Positions 53,886-63,356 of a stretch of DNA of 64,000 bases are shown here, in pieces. Below the pieces are notes generated by a model, which was given only the letters and a program-made list of their open reading frames with translations, did no database searches and was not told the origin of the DNA. Numbering within the stretch: position 1 is the first letter of the stretch; the number at the start of each line of letters is the position of its first letter. Source of the stretch: Ruminococcus sp. AF46-10NS (GTDB taxonomy: Bacteria; Bacillota; Clostridia; Lachnospirales; Lachnospiraceae); the NCBI RefSeq assembly GCF_003474435.1, contig NZ_QRNF01000002.1:1-64000 (forward strand), given 5' to 3'. A program made the position numbers and the translations under genes.

Positions 53886-54427
53886 TTATTTCCGGAGCAG
53901 CACCATGGAAAACCAGAGAATGGTATTTCCACCAAGATTATACTCCATCTGCTCTCTCTCTACGATTTCATTTGCCACAACACCATAGCTTTCCAGACAG
54001 GGGTGCATGTGTTCCGGAAAACGGCAGGGTTTGCCATCCAGATAAGCGCATCGTTCACAGTAATCGCAGGATTCTGTGGAAAGGATGAAAGTTTCATATC
54101 CTTCTTCTTTAAAAAAATCTCCAACCTTCTCTGTAAGCTCTTCATGGGCTTTTCTTGTTGAAAGCATCTCTTCCATATTCATAATGTCTGATACTTCCGC
54201 AACACTGGAAAAGAAGATTGCCTCGAATAACTGTGGATCTTTTTCTCACATTCCGGCAGCTCTCCCACTGCCGGTGGACAGGCCCAGGTACTTCCGTAGC
54301 GCTCACATTCCTCCCTGCAGATCGTCCGCACACGTTCATGTACAGAAACATCCGCTGCATTTAAAAGCCTGTATTCAAAAATCGGATACTGGGCTATAAA
54401 TTCTTCAAATTTCTCTTTAATATCCAT
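53886..54427 (-). pseudogene. DUF2284 predicted metal-binding protein, frameshifted
   Basis: DUF2284 proteins are small Cys-rich proteins. The first frame has TICREECERYGSTWACPPAV, with Cys ligands, and breaks after KKIHSY. The second frame has CDYCERCAYLDGKPCRFPEH and HPCLESYGV. Adding one base at about 54221-54228 (TTCGAG to TTCGGAG or similar) gives one 180-aa protein with all the cysteines, as in the family. It follows the dus gene within 2 bases and probably shares its operon. Confidence 0.85.
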
Positions 54428-54429
54428 AT

Positions 54430-55398
54430 TCAGATGATCTCCTGTTCTCCAAAAAGGCTCATCACAGCTGCCTCATAATCTCCGAAATGCTGAGACTTTT
54501 TGATCTTTTTCAGATATTTTGCGTAATTTGTAAATCCTGGAGCCATGTAGCTCCACAGTTCTTTCATGCGAAACAGTACATTTCGTTCTCCTGAAAGATA
54601 TTCCTGATAATCGCAATAGATGCGATCATGGAACTGGCGCATTTTCTGCTTGTAAGTTTCCTGGCGGTTGAAATTCTCCTCATTTCCGCCTGTTCTCATA
54701 ATCTCATCCAGAAGATACGGCCTGGCGATCACACCACGTCCGTACATAAAGCTGTCTGCATCTGGAAACTTTACCCTGATCTCCTGATATGCTTCCACAG
54801 AAAAAATATCCCCGTTATATCCCAGGGGAACCGTTAATTTCTCCTGCGCATTCTGAAACAGTTCATATCTTGGTGTGCCCTTGTAATGATCCTTCAGAAG
54901 ACGTGGATGGATGATCAGTTCTTTTACAGGATATTTTGCATAGATGTCAAGAAGACGTTCCCAGTCCTCCTCATAGTCAGTCCCCACTCTTGTCTTGATG
55001 GAAATCTCCATATCTGTTCCTTTAAAGATCTCATCCAGGAATCTGTCCAGTTTATCCGGCTCTCCCAGGAAACCCGCACCTTTTCCCTTGGCTGTCACAG
55101 TACCGGAAGGGCATCCCAGGTTCAGATTCACTTCTTTATGGCCGTATTCATCCCAGAAAATATGGGCTGTTTTGATAAAATCTTCTGCATTGTTGGTAAG
55201 GATCTGTGGGATCACAAGCAGATTTCCATTCGTATCCGGGGATATTTCTTTTATTTCTTTACTGCTTAGTCTCTTGTTTGGCTTGGCAGTGATAAACGGG
55301 GTAAAATATTTATCCATGGGATAAAAACAATCATGATACGCATTGCGGTAAACCCAGTTGGTAACACCCTCCATTGGTGCCATATAGTTTTTCATCAC
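54430..55398 (-). CDS. tRNA-dihydrouridine synthase
   Basis: A 322-aa FMN-dependent Dus enzyme: N-terminal YMAPMEGVTNWVYR, the catalytic-Cys motif NLNLGCPSGTVTAKGKGAGF, and C-terminal MYGRGVIARPYLL. It reduces uridines in tRNA. The branch resembles DusC-type proteins. It overlaps the NYN gene by 4 nt (ATGA). Confidence 0.92.
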   Translation of the reverse strand: MMKNYMAPMEGVTNWVYRNAYHDCFYPMDKYFTPFITAKPNKRLSSKEIKEISPDTNGNLLVIPQILTNNAEDFIKTAHIFWDEYGHKEVNLNLGCPSGTVTAKGKGAGFLGEPDKLDRFLDEIFKGTDMEISIKTRVGTDYEEDWERLLDIYAKYPVKELIIHPRLLKDHYKGTPRYELFQNAQEKLTVPLGYNGDIFSVEAYQEIRVKFPDADSFMYGRGVIARPYLLDEIMRTGGNEENFNRQETYKQKMRQFHDRIYCDYQEYLSGERNVLFRMKELWSYMAPGFTNYAKYLKKIKKSQHFGDYEAAVMSLFGEQEII

Positions 55399-56186
55399 TG
55401 CTCCTCCCTGATGCGAAAATAGATCTGCTTTCTTCCACCGCTGCCTGTAGGGATCCTGCCAACCTCATAATTTCCCAGTGATTTGATAAATGGAGTAAGC
55501 TTGGAGTAACCATAATTACGCACATCAAAATCAGGCAAACGTTTTCCCAGCTGATCTCCAAGCTGACCGGAGGAAAGCCAGCCTTCCTCATCTGAAAACT
55601 TTTCGATAATGGCATTGATAGCCTTCCGCACACGTTTTAGATCTTTGTTTTTCTTAGATCCGGAACTGTTTTGTTTACCGCCGTTATTTCCGGCTTTTTT
55701 CGCCTCTGCTGCTGTTGCCTGGGCTTCTTTCTTCTCTTCTTCCTGCTGGTTGCGGTAGAGAAGATCCAGATATTTGAACTGGTTGCAGGCAGAGATAAAT
55801 GGTTTCGGTGTCTTCTCCTCGCCCATTCCCAGTACCAGCATCCCGGATTCCCGAAGTCTTGCTGCCAGACGGGTGAAATCGCTGTCTGATGAGACAATAC
55901 AATATCCATCCACATTTCCGGAATATAGGATATCCATAGCGTCAATGATCATTGCCGAATCCGTAGCGTTCTTGCCTGTTGTGTAGCTGTACTGCTGGAT
56001 AGGGATAATAGAATCCTCCAGAAGGACTTTTTTCCATGAGGAAAGACGGGCACTTGTCCAGTCCCCGTAAATTCTCTTGTATGTTGCGATTCCGATGTTG
56101 GCTACCTCATCCACGATGATCTTGATGTATTTATCTGATATATTATCTGCATCGATCAGTATTGCAATTCTTAATTCGTTGTCCAT
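55395..56186 (-). CDS. NYN-domain RNase-like protein with OST-HTH/LOTUS domain
   Basis: A 263-aa protein. The N-terminal NYN/PIN-like nuclease domain (LRIAILIDADNISDKY; DGYCIVSSDSDFTRLAARL) has the acidic residues expected to bind metal. A Lys/Ser/Gly linker follows, then a winged OST-HTH/LOTUS domain (SSGQLGDQLGKRLPDFDVRNYGY). Family members are predicted RNA-cleaving or RNA-binding proteins. Promoter directly upstream. Confidence 0.9.
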   Translation of the reverse strand: MDNELRIAILIDADNISDKYIKIIVDEVANIGIATYKRIYGDWTSARLSSWKKVLLEDSIIPIQQYSYTTGKNATDSAMIIDAMDILYSGNVDGYCIVSSDSDFTRLAARLRESGMLVLGMGEEKTPKPFISACNQFKYLDLLYRNQQEEEKKEAQATAAEAKKAGNNGGKQNSSGSKKNKDLKRVRKAINAIIEKFSDEEGWLSSGQLGDQLGKRLPDFDVRNYGYSKLTPFIKSLGNYEVGRIPTGSGGRKQIYFRIREEQ

Positions 56187-56250
56187 AAATCCAACCTTTT
56201 CTATATGATATATGCCGTATGCCAGCTCCGCTCCGGCATCGTTCCTGTTC

Positions 56251-56279
56251 AGTATAGCCGAAATACCGTTTTAAGTCAA
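56251..56279 (-). promoter_or_regulatory. promoter of the NYN-dus-DUF2284 operon
   Basis: TTGACT, 17 bp, TATACT on the minus strand, about 65 bases before the NYN gene. Confidence 0.8.
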
Positions 56280-56303
56280 ACCATCTGCAGTCACGTAAAA
56301 CAT

Positions 56304-56348
56304 AAAAATCCTTCCGTCATTCAGTACATAAATACAAGCGGAAGGATT
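56304..56348 (-). terminator. terminator of the peptide transporter/desulfidase operon
   Basis: A perfect 10-bp stem (AATCCTTCCG / CGGAAGGATT) followed on the minus strand by a T5 run. Confidence 0.88.
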
Positions 56349-56366
56349 TCATTCTATTATATTTTT

Positions 56367-57635
56367 TTAATGCTCCAGCATGATCTTCAGTATCTCTCTG
56401 TCTGTCTCTTTCATTCCATCCTTACCGATCTGACCCACACAGCTGATAGTCTCTGCAGTTTCTTCCTGAAGGATTCCTGTATATGGCGCATAGGACTGAC
56501 CGTTCATAGCCAGATGATGTGCCAGAAAAGCTGCATCCAGGCTGGCTGCGATCTTTGCAGCACAGGAGATCTTTGCGCCATCGCAGATGATTCCCGGAAT
56601 ATTGGCCAATGTGTTCTCAATGGTCTTTTTGATCTGGGAAATGCTTCCTCCTACCATGTAGGTGATAGCTGCACCTGCTGCACAGGAGGCAGACACTGCA
56701 CCGCAGAATGCAGAAAGCTTACCAATATAATGTTTCTGGTAAACAGTCAGAAGATTGGAAAATACCAGTGCCCGGTAAAGACTGTAATCCGGCAGTTCCA
56801 TCTCTCTTGCATAAACGATCAGCGGAACAGAACAGGCAATTCCCTGATTTCCGCTTCCGGAGTTGATCACAACCGGCATGTCACAGCCTCCCATTCTTGC
56901 CTCAGAAGCTGCTGCTGTAAGGCTTCTCATTCTGGTAAGCATATCATGGGAGTAATTTTCACGGATCACACGGCCGATGCCAAGACCGTATTTTCCGGTC
57001 ATTCCTTCATGGGCAATAGCCATGTTGCTTCGAATCTGGGTATCCAGAAGTTCTCTGACATCCGAAAGATCCACTGTATCTGCGAATTCCCGGATATTCT
57101 CCAGATCCAGCAGTGTGCGGTCTGCCTCTTCTTTTTCTTCCTGAGCCTGATCCGCATCAAGAAGGACCTCTTTGTTCTTAATGATCTTTGTTACATTGAT
57201 ATGGTCATATTTGATCTCCAGGCTGACGCTGTCTTCTCCTGCTTCCATCTCAATGATAATGTGAAGAACAACCGGTGTGTCAAGAAGTTCTACTTTACAG
57301 ATATCCTTATCCAGAAGCTCTTTGCAGCGTTTCCGTCCTTCATCTGTCACTTTGGAAAGTACCTCCATATCAAGAGAAGCATCTCCGGCAACTGCACCAA
57401 GAACAACGCCTGCAGGAATTCCCTTTAAGCCCCCGGAATTGGGGATGATCACACAGCGGACATTCTTGATAATGTTTCCGCTGCATTTTGCCACGATGCG
57501 CTCTGGCTCTTTTCCCAGAACTTCTCTGGCTCTCGCAGCTCCGTAAGCCAGGGCGATCGGCTCTGTACAGCCCATGGCCGGGATCATTTCCTCTCTGAGG
57601 ATGGCAAGATAGTTATCGTATATATGTTTGTTCAA
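56367..57635 (-). CDS. L-cysteine desulfidase / UPF0597 (L-serine dehydratase-like) protein
   Basis: A 422-aa protein of the CdsB/YhaM family, related to the alpha subunit of Fe-S serine dehydratase. Conserved features: MGCTEPIALAYG (Cys23), the central GCDMPVVINSGSGNQGIA, and late cysteines in IICDGAKISCAAKIA that fit Fe-S cluster binding. Such enzymes break cysteine to pyruvate, ammonia and sulphide, or act on related amino acids. It overlaps the oppF-like gene by 4 nt (ATGA), so it is part of the peptide-transport operon. Confidence 0.82.
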   Translation of the reverse strand: MNKHIYDNYLAILREEMIPAMGCTEPIALAYGAARAREVLGKEPERIVAKCSGNIIKNVRCVIIPNSGGLKGIPAGVVLGAVAGDASLDMEVLSKVTDEGRKRCKELLDKDICKVELLDTPVVLHIIIEMEAGEDSVSLEIKYDHINVTKIIKNKEVLLDADQAQEEKEEADRTLLDLENIREFADTVDLSDVRELLDTQIRSNMAIAHEGMTGKYGLGIGRVIRENYSHDMLTRMRSLTAAASEARMGGCDMPVVINSGSGNQGIACSVPLIVYAREMELPDYSLYRALVFSNLLTVYQKHYIGKLSAFCGAVSASCAAGAAITYMVGGSISQIKKTIENTLANIPGIICDGAKISCAAKIAASLDAAFLAHHLAMNGQSYAPYTGILQEETAETISCVGQIGKDGMKETDREILKIMLEH

Positions 57636-58618
57636 CTTTTTTCTTTTCCTTTCTCATATTTATGACATGCCACCATATGCCCTGGTTCCACCTGCCGAAG
57701 ATGTGGCGTCTCCATTTTGCACCGTTCCTCACACCACGGACAGCGGTTATGGAACCTGCATCCGCTGATAGTCCTTGACTGAACACCAGTATCTGTAACG
57801 ATCTGATCCAGTGTTTTTACCCTTGGATCTGGCACTGGGATGGATGAGATCAGCATTTTTGTATAAGGATGCAAAGGATTGGAATACAGTTTGTCTGCAT
57901 CTGCAATCTCCATAAGATTTCCCAGATAAAGCACTCCGATCTCATCACAGATCTTCTGTACAACCTGAAGCTGATGACTGATAAACAGATAAGTAAGGCC
58001 GTATTTCTCCTGAAGATCCTGAAGCATCTGAACGATCTGCGCCTGCAGAGAAACATCCAGTGCAGAAATCGGCTCATCACAGACTACAAACTCCGGCTGC
58101 ACGGAAAGTGCTCTTGCAATGGAGATTCTTTGTCTCTGTCCGCCGGAAAACTCATGAGGATACTTCAGAAGATCCTGTTCCTTCAGTCCTACAACACGGA
58201 TCAGCTCTTTTGCACGGTCTTTTTGTTCTTTTGGAGTATACATCTTGTGGATCTCCATAGGCTCACAGATAATATCCTGTACTGTATGGCTTGGGTCCAG
58301 GGATGAATACGGATCCTGGAAAACAGACTGCATTTTTTTACGATAAGGAAGAAGATCTTTTTCTCCCATGTTTCCGATCTCTGTGCCCTCATAAAGGATT
58401 TCACCGCCTGTTGGCTTATGATATCTTAAGATTGCTTTTCCAATGGTGGATTTGCCGCTTCCGGACTCCCCTACCAGGCCAAATGTCTTTCCTTTTTCAA
58501 TAGAAAAGCTTACTTCATCTACTGCTTTCAGGATGCCCGGCTTGAATGACAGAAGTTTCGGAGATTTCTGTTTAAAATACACTTTCAGATCTTTTACTTC
58601 AATTAATGGCTTGCTCAT
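57632..58618 (-). CDS. oligopeptide/dipeptide ABC importer ATPase (OppF/DppF type)
   Basis: A 328-aa ATPase with Walker [10 protein letters not shown], signature FSGGQRQRISIARAL, Walker B VVCDEPISALD and the C-terminal OppF-type Cys segment (CRFHNRCPWCEERC, a probable Fe-S or Zn site). It energises peptide import with OppD. Start overlaps the oppD stop by 4 nt. Confidence 0.92.
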   Translation of the reverse strand: MSKPLIEVKDLKVYFKQKSPKLLSFKPGILKAVDEVSFSIEKGKTFGLVGESGSGKSTIGKAILRYHKPTGGEILYEGTEIGNMGEKDLLPYRKKMQSVFQDPYSSLDPSHTVQDIICEPMEIHKMYTPKEQKDRAKELIRVVGLKEQDLLKYPHEFSGGQRQRISIARALSVQPEFVVCDEPISALDVSLQAQIVQMLQDLQEKYGLTYLFISHQLQVVQKICDEIGVLYLGNLMEIADADKLYSNPLHPYTKMLISSIPVPDPRVKTLDQIVTDTGVQSRTISGCRFHNRCPWCEERCKMETPHLRQVEPGHMVACHKYEKGKEKS

Positions 58619-59574
58619 TTGTTCTCCTCCCTTCTGTGACAGAGGATACGATGCCCCTCTGCAGCTTCATAATATTTCGGAAGACAGGCCTCACAGGTCT
58701 TATCTGCATATTTACAGCGGTTGAGGAATGGACAGAGATTTCCGCTTCCGTCAGAAAGATCTCTTTCAAGAAACTGCTCAAACGTTCCGCCTACACGTGG
58801 CATGCTGGCGATCAGTGCCTGTGTATACGGATGTCCCGGACGGAGAAAAATCTCTTCCACGGTTCCTTCTTCCACCACGTAGCCACCGCACATAACTGCT
58901 ACACGCTTGCAGGTCTGTGCCACAACACCCAGATCGTGAGTGATCAGGATGATACTCATATTGTTCTTTTTCTGCAGTTCCAGAAGGAGATGCAGGATCT
59001 GTGCCTGAATAGTAACATCCAGAGCCGTTGTCGGCTCATCTGCGATCAGAACCTTCGGATTGCTGCTCATGGCCATGGCGATCATCACACGCTGGCGCAT
59101 ACCGCCGGAAAGTTCGTGGGGATAGCTGCGCATTGCTTTCTCCGGGTCTGTGATGCCGACAGCTGTGAGAAGCTCCAGCACACGGGCTTTTGCCTCTTTT
59201 TTGTTCATATCTGTATGACGGCGGATCAGCTCCACCATCTTGCTTCCAACTGTATAAACAGGATTAAGCGCGGAAAGGGAATCCTGAAAGATCATGGCGA
59301 TCTCACCGCCCCGGATCTTACGAAGCTCAGCCTCGTTTTTCTTCAGGATATCATCGCCTTTAAACAGGATCTCTCCACCCTTGATCTTACAGTTGGACGG
59401 ACCCAGACGGAGAATGGATTTTGTTGTCACACTTTTTCCGCTTCCTGACTCTCCTACAATGCCGAAGAAATCGCCTTCTTCAATGGCAAAGCCTGCATCT
59501 TTTACTGCCTGTGCCTCTCCAAGATCTGTAAAGAAAGACACTTTCAGATTTTTTACTTCCAGTAATTTTTCCAT
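58615..59574 (-). CDS. oligopeptide/dipeptide ABC importer ATPase (OppD/DppD type)
   Basis: A 319-aa ATPase with Walker [10 protein letters not shown], signature [15 protein letters not shown], Walker [13 protein letters not shown] and the OppD-type Cys cluster near the C-terminus ([17 protein letters not shown]). Pairs with the following ATPase. Confidence 0.92.
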   Translation of the reverse strand: MEKLLEVKNLKVSFFTDLGEAQAVKDAGFAIEEGDFFGIVGESGSGKSVTTKSILRLGPSNCKIKGGEILFKGDDILKKNEAELRKIRGGEIAMIFQDSLSALNPVYTVGSKMVELIRRHTDMNKKEAKARVLELLTAVGITDPEKAMRSYPHELSGGMRQRVMIAMAMSSNPKVLIADEPTTALDVTIQAQILHLLLELQKKNNMSIILITHDLGVVAQTCKRVAVMCGGYVVEEGTVEEIFLRPGHPYTQALIASMPRVGGTFEQFLERDLSDGSGNLCPFLNRCKYADKTCEACLPKYYEAAEGHRILCHRREENK

Positions 59575-59588
59575 TTATGATATCCCCC

Positions 59589-60422
59589 TTACTTAGGCTC
59601 GAATACTTTTCGCAGAACCTCACCCAGATAATTAAAGCTGATAACTGTGATCAGGATCAGGATTCCAGGGAAAATTGCAAGGTACGGTGCCTGCTGGATG
59701 TAACGCTGGGCATTGCTGAGCATGCTTCCCCAAGAAGCTGTCGGCGGCTGGATTCCCAGGCCGAAAAAGCTTAATGCAGATTCCATGAGAATAGCATTTG
59801 CAATGTTCATCGTTGCAGCTACAATGATCGTCGGCATGATATTCGGAAGGATGTGATGGATGATCGTAGCAATTTTTTTCTGTCCGGAGATTTTTGCGTA
59901 GACTACATATTCCCTCTCATTAAGGGAAATCGTCTCACCGCGGACGATCCTGGCAATGTTCATCCAGGTCAGAAAACCAATGATCAGGACAATATTCTGA
60001 AGTCCGGGTTTCAGGAATGCATTCATAACGATCATGATCAGGAATGTAGGCAGGCTCATCAGAGCATCAACAAGACGCATCAGTACTGCATCCACGGTTC
60101 CACCCACAAAGCCGCTGACAGAACCAATGACCACACCAAGGGCTGTGGAAAGCACCATGGAAAGAAATCCCACCAGAAGGGATGCTCTTCCTCCGTAAAT
60201 ACAGCGGGCCAGATAATCACGTCCCATATCATCCGTACCGAAAAGATGCACCATGGAAGGAGCATTCAGTCTCTCTGTTGCACTGATGGCATTGGGATCC
60301 ACCGGATACAGAAAAGCAAAAATGGAAATCAGTGCCAGCAGGATAATAGCTGCTGCACCTACCACTGCAAGTTTATTTGTCTTAAAACCAAGTTTGATGT
60401 TTTTCCAAATATTTTCTCTCAT
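59589..60422 (-). CDS. peptide ABC importer permease (OppC/DppC type)
   Basis: A 277-aa membrane protein with six hydrophobic segments and the EAA-type loop (GILILITVISFNYLGEVLRK is the C-terminal segment; LGTDDMGRDYLAR-type HLFGTDDMGRDYLARCIYG the N-terminal outer motif). It forms the translocation pore with the OppB-like subunit. Confidence 0.92.
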   Translation of the reverse strand: MRENIWKNIKLGFKTNKLAVVGAAAIILLALISIFAFLYPVDPNAISATERLNAPSMVHLFGTDDMGRDYLARCIYGGRASLLVGFLSMVLSTALGVVIGSVSGFVGGTVDAVLMRLVDALMSLPTFLIMIVMNAFLKPGLQNIVLIIGFLTWMNIARIVRGETISLNEREYVVYAKISGQKKIATIIHHILPNIMPTIIVAATMNIANAILMESALSFFGLGIQPPTASWGSMLSNAQRYIQQAPYLAIFPGILILITVISFNYLGEVLRKVFEPK

Positions 60423-60435
60423 GTTCCTTCACCTC

Positions 60436-61386
60436 CTAACATCCGGCCTTGCGGATCCTTGGATCAAAAACTGCATACAGAATGTCTGCCAGCAGATTTC
60501 CCAGTACCACAAGAAGTGCAGTAAACATGGTGATTCCCATGATCAGTGGATAATCATACTGCATAACTGCTGTAACTGCCAGCTGACCGATTCCCGGCCA
60601 TGCAAAAACCTGCTCTGTGATAATGGCACCGGATACCAGTGACTGCAGGCTCATTCCCAGGACTGTGATCATAGGCAGCATGGCGTTTTTCAGAACGTGG
60701 CGGAAAAGGATTCCGGATTCTTTCATTCCGTAAGCTTTCTGCACCATAACATAGTCTGAGGACATCTCTGTGATGGTACTGCTTCTTAAGTACCGGATGT
60801 ACTGCGATGCATTCGCAAAAGTCAGGACTGCACATGGCATTACCATATGAAGGACCAGATCCCCAAAAGAGCGGTTTCCATCGGAATGCATACCGATACT
60901 TGGCAGGATATGGAGATGAACGCTGAACAGATAGATCAGCATGATTCCAAACCAGAAAGTCGGAATGGAAATTCCCACATAACAGAAAAGACTGGTGATC
61001 TTATCCAGGATGCCGTTCTTGTTTTTTCCGGAATACAGCCCAAGGACAATGGCAATGAGAAATCCCAGAAGCATACTGGTTCCCATCAGGATCACAGTTG
61101 CAGGAAGACGTTCCAGCATCTGTGTAAGAACAGGACGGTTATTCATCAGGGAGTTTCCGAAATTTCCGTGTAAAATCCTTCCAAGCCACAGAAAATACTG
61201 CTCATATAAGGGCTTTGTAAGACCTAAGCTTTCTCTTAAATTCTGAATGTACTCTTCACTCATGTTCGGCTCTACATAAGTAAGGACCGGGTCTCCCGGA
61301 GCTGCTTTTGTCAAGGCAAAACAGAGGACGGAAACGATAAACAGAGTAAGAATACACTGTATCAGACGGTTTACGATCTTCTTCAA
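60436..61386 (-). CDS. peptide ABC importer permease (OppB/DppB type)
   Basis: A 316-aa permease with six hydrophobic segments, the N-terminal PGDPVLTYVEPNMSEEYI region and the conserved GAIITEQVFAWPGIGQLAV loop. It lies 13 bases ahead of the OppC-type gene. Confidence 0.92.
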   Translation of the reverse strand: MKKIVNRLIQCILTLFIVSVLCFALTKAAPGDPVLTYVEPNMSEEYIQNLRESLGLTKPLYEQYFLWLGRILHGNFGNSLMNNRPVLTQMLERLPATVILMGTSMLLGFLIAIVLGLYSGKNKNGILDKITSLFCYVGISIPTFWFGIMLIYLFSVHLHILPSIGMHSDGNRSFGDLVLHMVMPCAVLTFANASQYIRYLRSSTITEMSSDYVMVQKAYGMKESGILFRHVLKNAMLPMITVLGMSLQSLVSGAIITEQVFAWPGIGQLAVTAVMQYDYPLIMGITMFTALLVVLGNLLADILYAVFDPRIRKAGC

Positions 61387-61423
61387 AATGTACCTCCTTT
61401 AATTTCCCCGAAAACAGGAAATC

Positions 61424-61449
61424 GGCTGGCGCAGAAAACCGCGTCAGCC
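61424..61449 (-). other. hairpin between the binding-protein gene and oppB
   Basis: A 9-bp stem (GGCTGGCGC / GCGTCAGCC, one mismatch) in the 131-base gap, without a full T tract. Such hairpins often protect the binding-protein mRNA or cause partial termination so that the solute-binding protein is made in excess. Confidence 0.5.
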
Positions 61450-61517
61450 TCTTCCTTTTCCGTGTTTATTACTGTTATCTGTTCCTTGCAGACAACAGCT
61501 GTTTATTTATATATTTT

Positions 61518-63095
61518 TTATTTTTCAGCCAGTGTATAGATTTTAGAGTAATCATAGTAAATAGTTTTTAACAGGCACTCATCAAAACCGCCGAACTCTT
61601 TGTTTACAGCATAAAATCCGTTGGAGTATGCGATCGGGTAGATATACATATTGTCGTTGATGGTGTTCTGGATCTCCTTGTATATCTCACCTCGCTCTGT
61701 CTCATCTGCTGTACTGTTGCCCTTCTCCCACAGTGCATCAAGATCTGTATCCTTGATCCTGGAGTAGTTGGAACGGCTGTCAGAAGAGCACATATCTGCA
61801 TAAAGGCTCGGCTCCTCTCCTAAAGTATAGAAGCTGAGTACCAGATCATAGTCTGTACATTCCGGATCCTTTGTTTTGTTCTTGAAGGTGGACTCATCCG
61901 TCGGAAGAAGATTTACTGTGATTCCTACGTTAGCCAGTGCAGACTGTACGTAAAGTGCCTCGCTCTCCATGGTCTTATCTGTGGAAATATACATCAGGTT
62001 CAGGGAAAGGCTTGTCTTGCCTGCTTCAGAGAGAAGCTCCTGTGCCTTAGCCGGATCATTATCATAAGTGTTGTCCGGTTTTGCATAGTAGAGAGTATCC
62101 GGTGTAAACAGGGAGTCTGCAGGCTCTGCGTAATCCTCGGAAAGGAATGCAAACTGACAGAACTCTTCTTTGTTCAGGGCATATGCGATAGCCTGGCGTA
62201 CTTTTACATCCTGAAGATCCTCGTTCAGCTCGTTCATAAACATCGCGTTAACTCTTCCGGAATTATATGTATTGATGTTTACGTTATCATATGCGCTGAC
62301 TGTATCATAATCATCTGCACTGATCAGACGTGCATCCAGATCGCCGCTTGCAAGTGCTGCGTTGGCAGAGCTGGAATCCTTAACGATCTTAAATGTGATG
62401 GAATCCAGGTTTACATCCTGGAAATAGTCATCAAATTTCGTTACTTTAAAGTACTCGCCGGATTTATATTCTTCGAATTTAAACGGTCCGTTTCCTACCG
62501 GATTATTGTTCAGATCGCTCTCACCGATGTTCTCAACACCCTCATAAATGTGTTTCGGAATGCAGTAAACCTGGCTCAGTCCACCGAGAAAACCTGCTGA
62601 AGAAGAGCCCAGGGAAAGTTTCACTGTAAGGTCATCTACCTTCTCCGCCTCTACAGCCTTGTCATTCACATATCCATAAGAAGCATATGGTACGTTCTGC
62701 TTCTCATCTACCAGAACCTGCATGGTAAATACAACATCATCTGCTGTAAGCGGCTCACCATCATGCCATTTCAGTCCGTCTTTCAGCTTCAGGGTAAATT
62801 CGCTGGCATCATCGTTGGCTGTTACACTTTCGCAAAGTCCGTTTCCGTAATACATCTCTCCGTTCACGATCTCAAAAAACGGGCTGTACAGTGCCTGCAT
62901 CATATCAAAGCTTGTCTGATCTATAACATAAAGTGGATTGATATTCTGTGGGTCTGCTGTCTCTGCAATAGTGATATTACCGCCCTCTGCCTTGGCTTCT
63001 TCTGTATTCTCTGCTGCAAAAACCGCTGTTCCTGCAAAAACTGTAGTTCCTGCTACTGCAGCTGCAAGAAGTGCTGCCAGTACTTTTTTTCTCAT
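61518..63095 (-). CDS. peptide ABC transporter solute-binding protein (OppA/DppA type)
   Basis: A 525-aa extracytoplasmic binding protein (SBP family 5). Signal peptide to about residue 28 (FAGTAVFAAEN); no clear lipobox cysteine. Family motifs include EFTLKLKDGLKWHDGEPLTA and DVKVRQAIAYALNKEEF. It would capture peptides (or, in some members, nickel/other ligands) for the BCDF transporter encoded downstream. GAGGAGG precedes the ATG. Confidence 0.92.
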   Translation of the reverse strand: MRKKVLAALLAAAVAGTTVFAGTAVFAAENTEEAKAEGGNITIAETADPQNINPLYVIDQTSFDMMQALYSPFFEIVNGEMYYGNGLCESVTANDDASEFTLKLKDGLKWHDGEPLTADDVVFTMQVLVDEKQNVPYASYGYVNDKAVEAEKVDDLTVKLSLGSSSAGFLGGLSQVYCIPKHIYEGVENIGESDLNNNPVGNGPFKFEEYKSGEYFKVTKFDDYFQDVNLDSITFKIVKDSSSANAALASGDLDARLISADDYDTVSAYDNVNINTYNSGRVNAMFMNELNEDLQDVKVRQAIAYALNKEEFCQFAFLSEDYAEPADSLFTPDTLYYAKPDNTYDNDPAKAQELLSEAGKTSLSLNLMYISTDKTMESEALYVQSALANVGITVNLLPTDESTFKNKTKDPECTDYDLVLSFYTLGEEPSLYADMCSSDSRSNYSRIKDTDLDALWEKGNSTADETERGEIYKEIQNTINDNMYIYPIAYSNGFYAVNKEFGGFDECLLKTIYYDYSKIYTLAEK

Positions 63096-63163
63096 CTCTT
63101 AGTTCCTCCTCTGATCCAGTGAATATCTCCATTTTCCCACTGGGTTAGTATGATATAGGTAGA

Positions 63164-63192
63164 ATAGTACTATATCTTCTATTCATTGTCAA
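63164..63192 (-). promoter_or_regulatory. promoter of the peptide transporter operon
   Basis: TTGACA, 17 bp, TACTAT on the minus strand. The -10 lies in a palindrome (ATAGTACTAT) that could be an operator. Confidence 0.75.
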
Positions 63193-63293
63193 GTTTATCC
63201 GGGAATTTATGTGGATTTTCTCACTGCATTTCGATAAAATCTTATATATTATTCTACCTGTAGAAACAGGATGCGTCAAGAAATATTTTATAT

Positions 63294-63333
63294 AAAAAAT
63301 CTCCAGGACTTCTGTAAAGAAAATCCCGGATAT
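63294..63333 (-). terminator. probable terminator of the MATE gene
   Basis: A 10-bp imperfect stem (two mismatches; ATCTCCAGGA / TCCCGGATAT) followed on the minus strand by six T residues, between the MATE stop and the transporter promoter. Confidence 0.6.
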
Positions 63334-63356
63334 TTTTGATCTGAATGTAGCGTTAT

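Noticed and set aside
56205-57428. A 407-codon open frame on the plus strand
   Set aside because: It is antisense to the cysteine-desulfidase-like gene, has Cys/His/Ser-rich composition without domains, and no SD; a shadow of the real gene.
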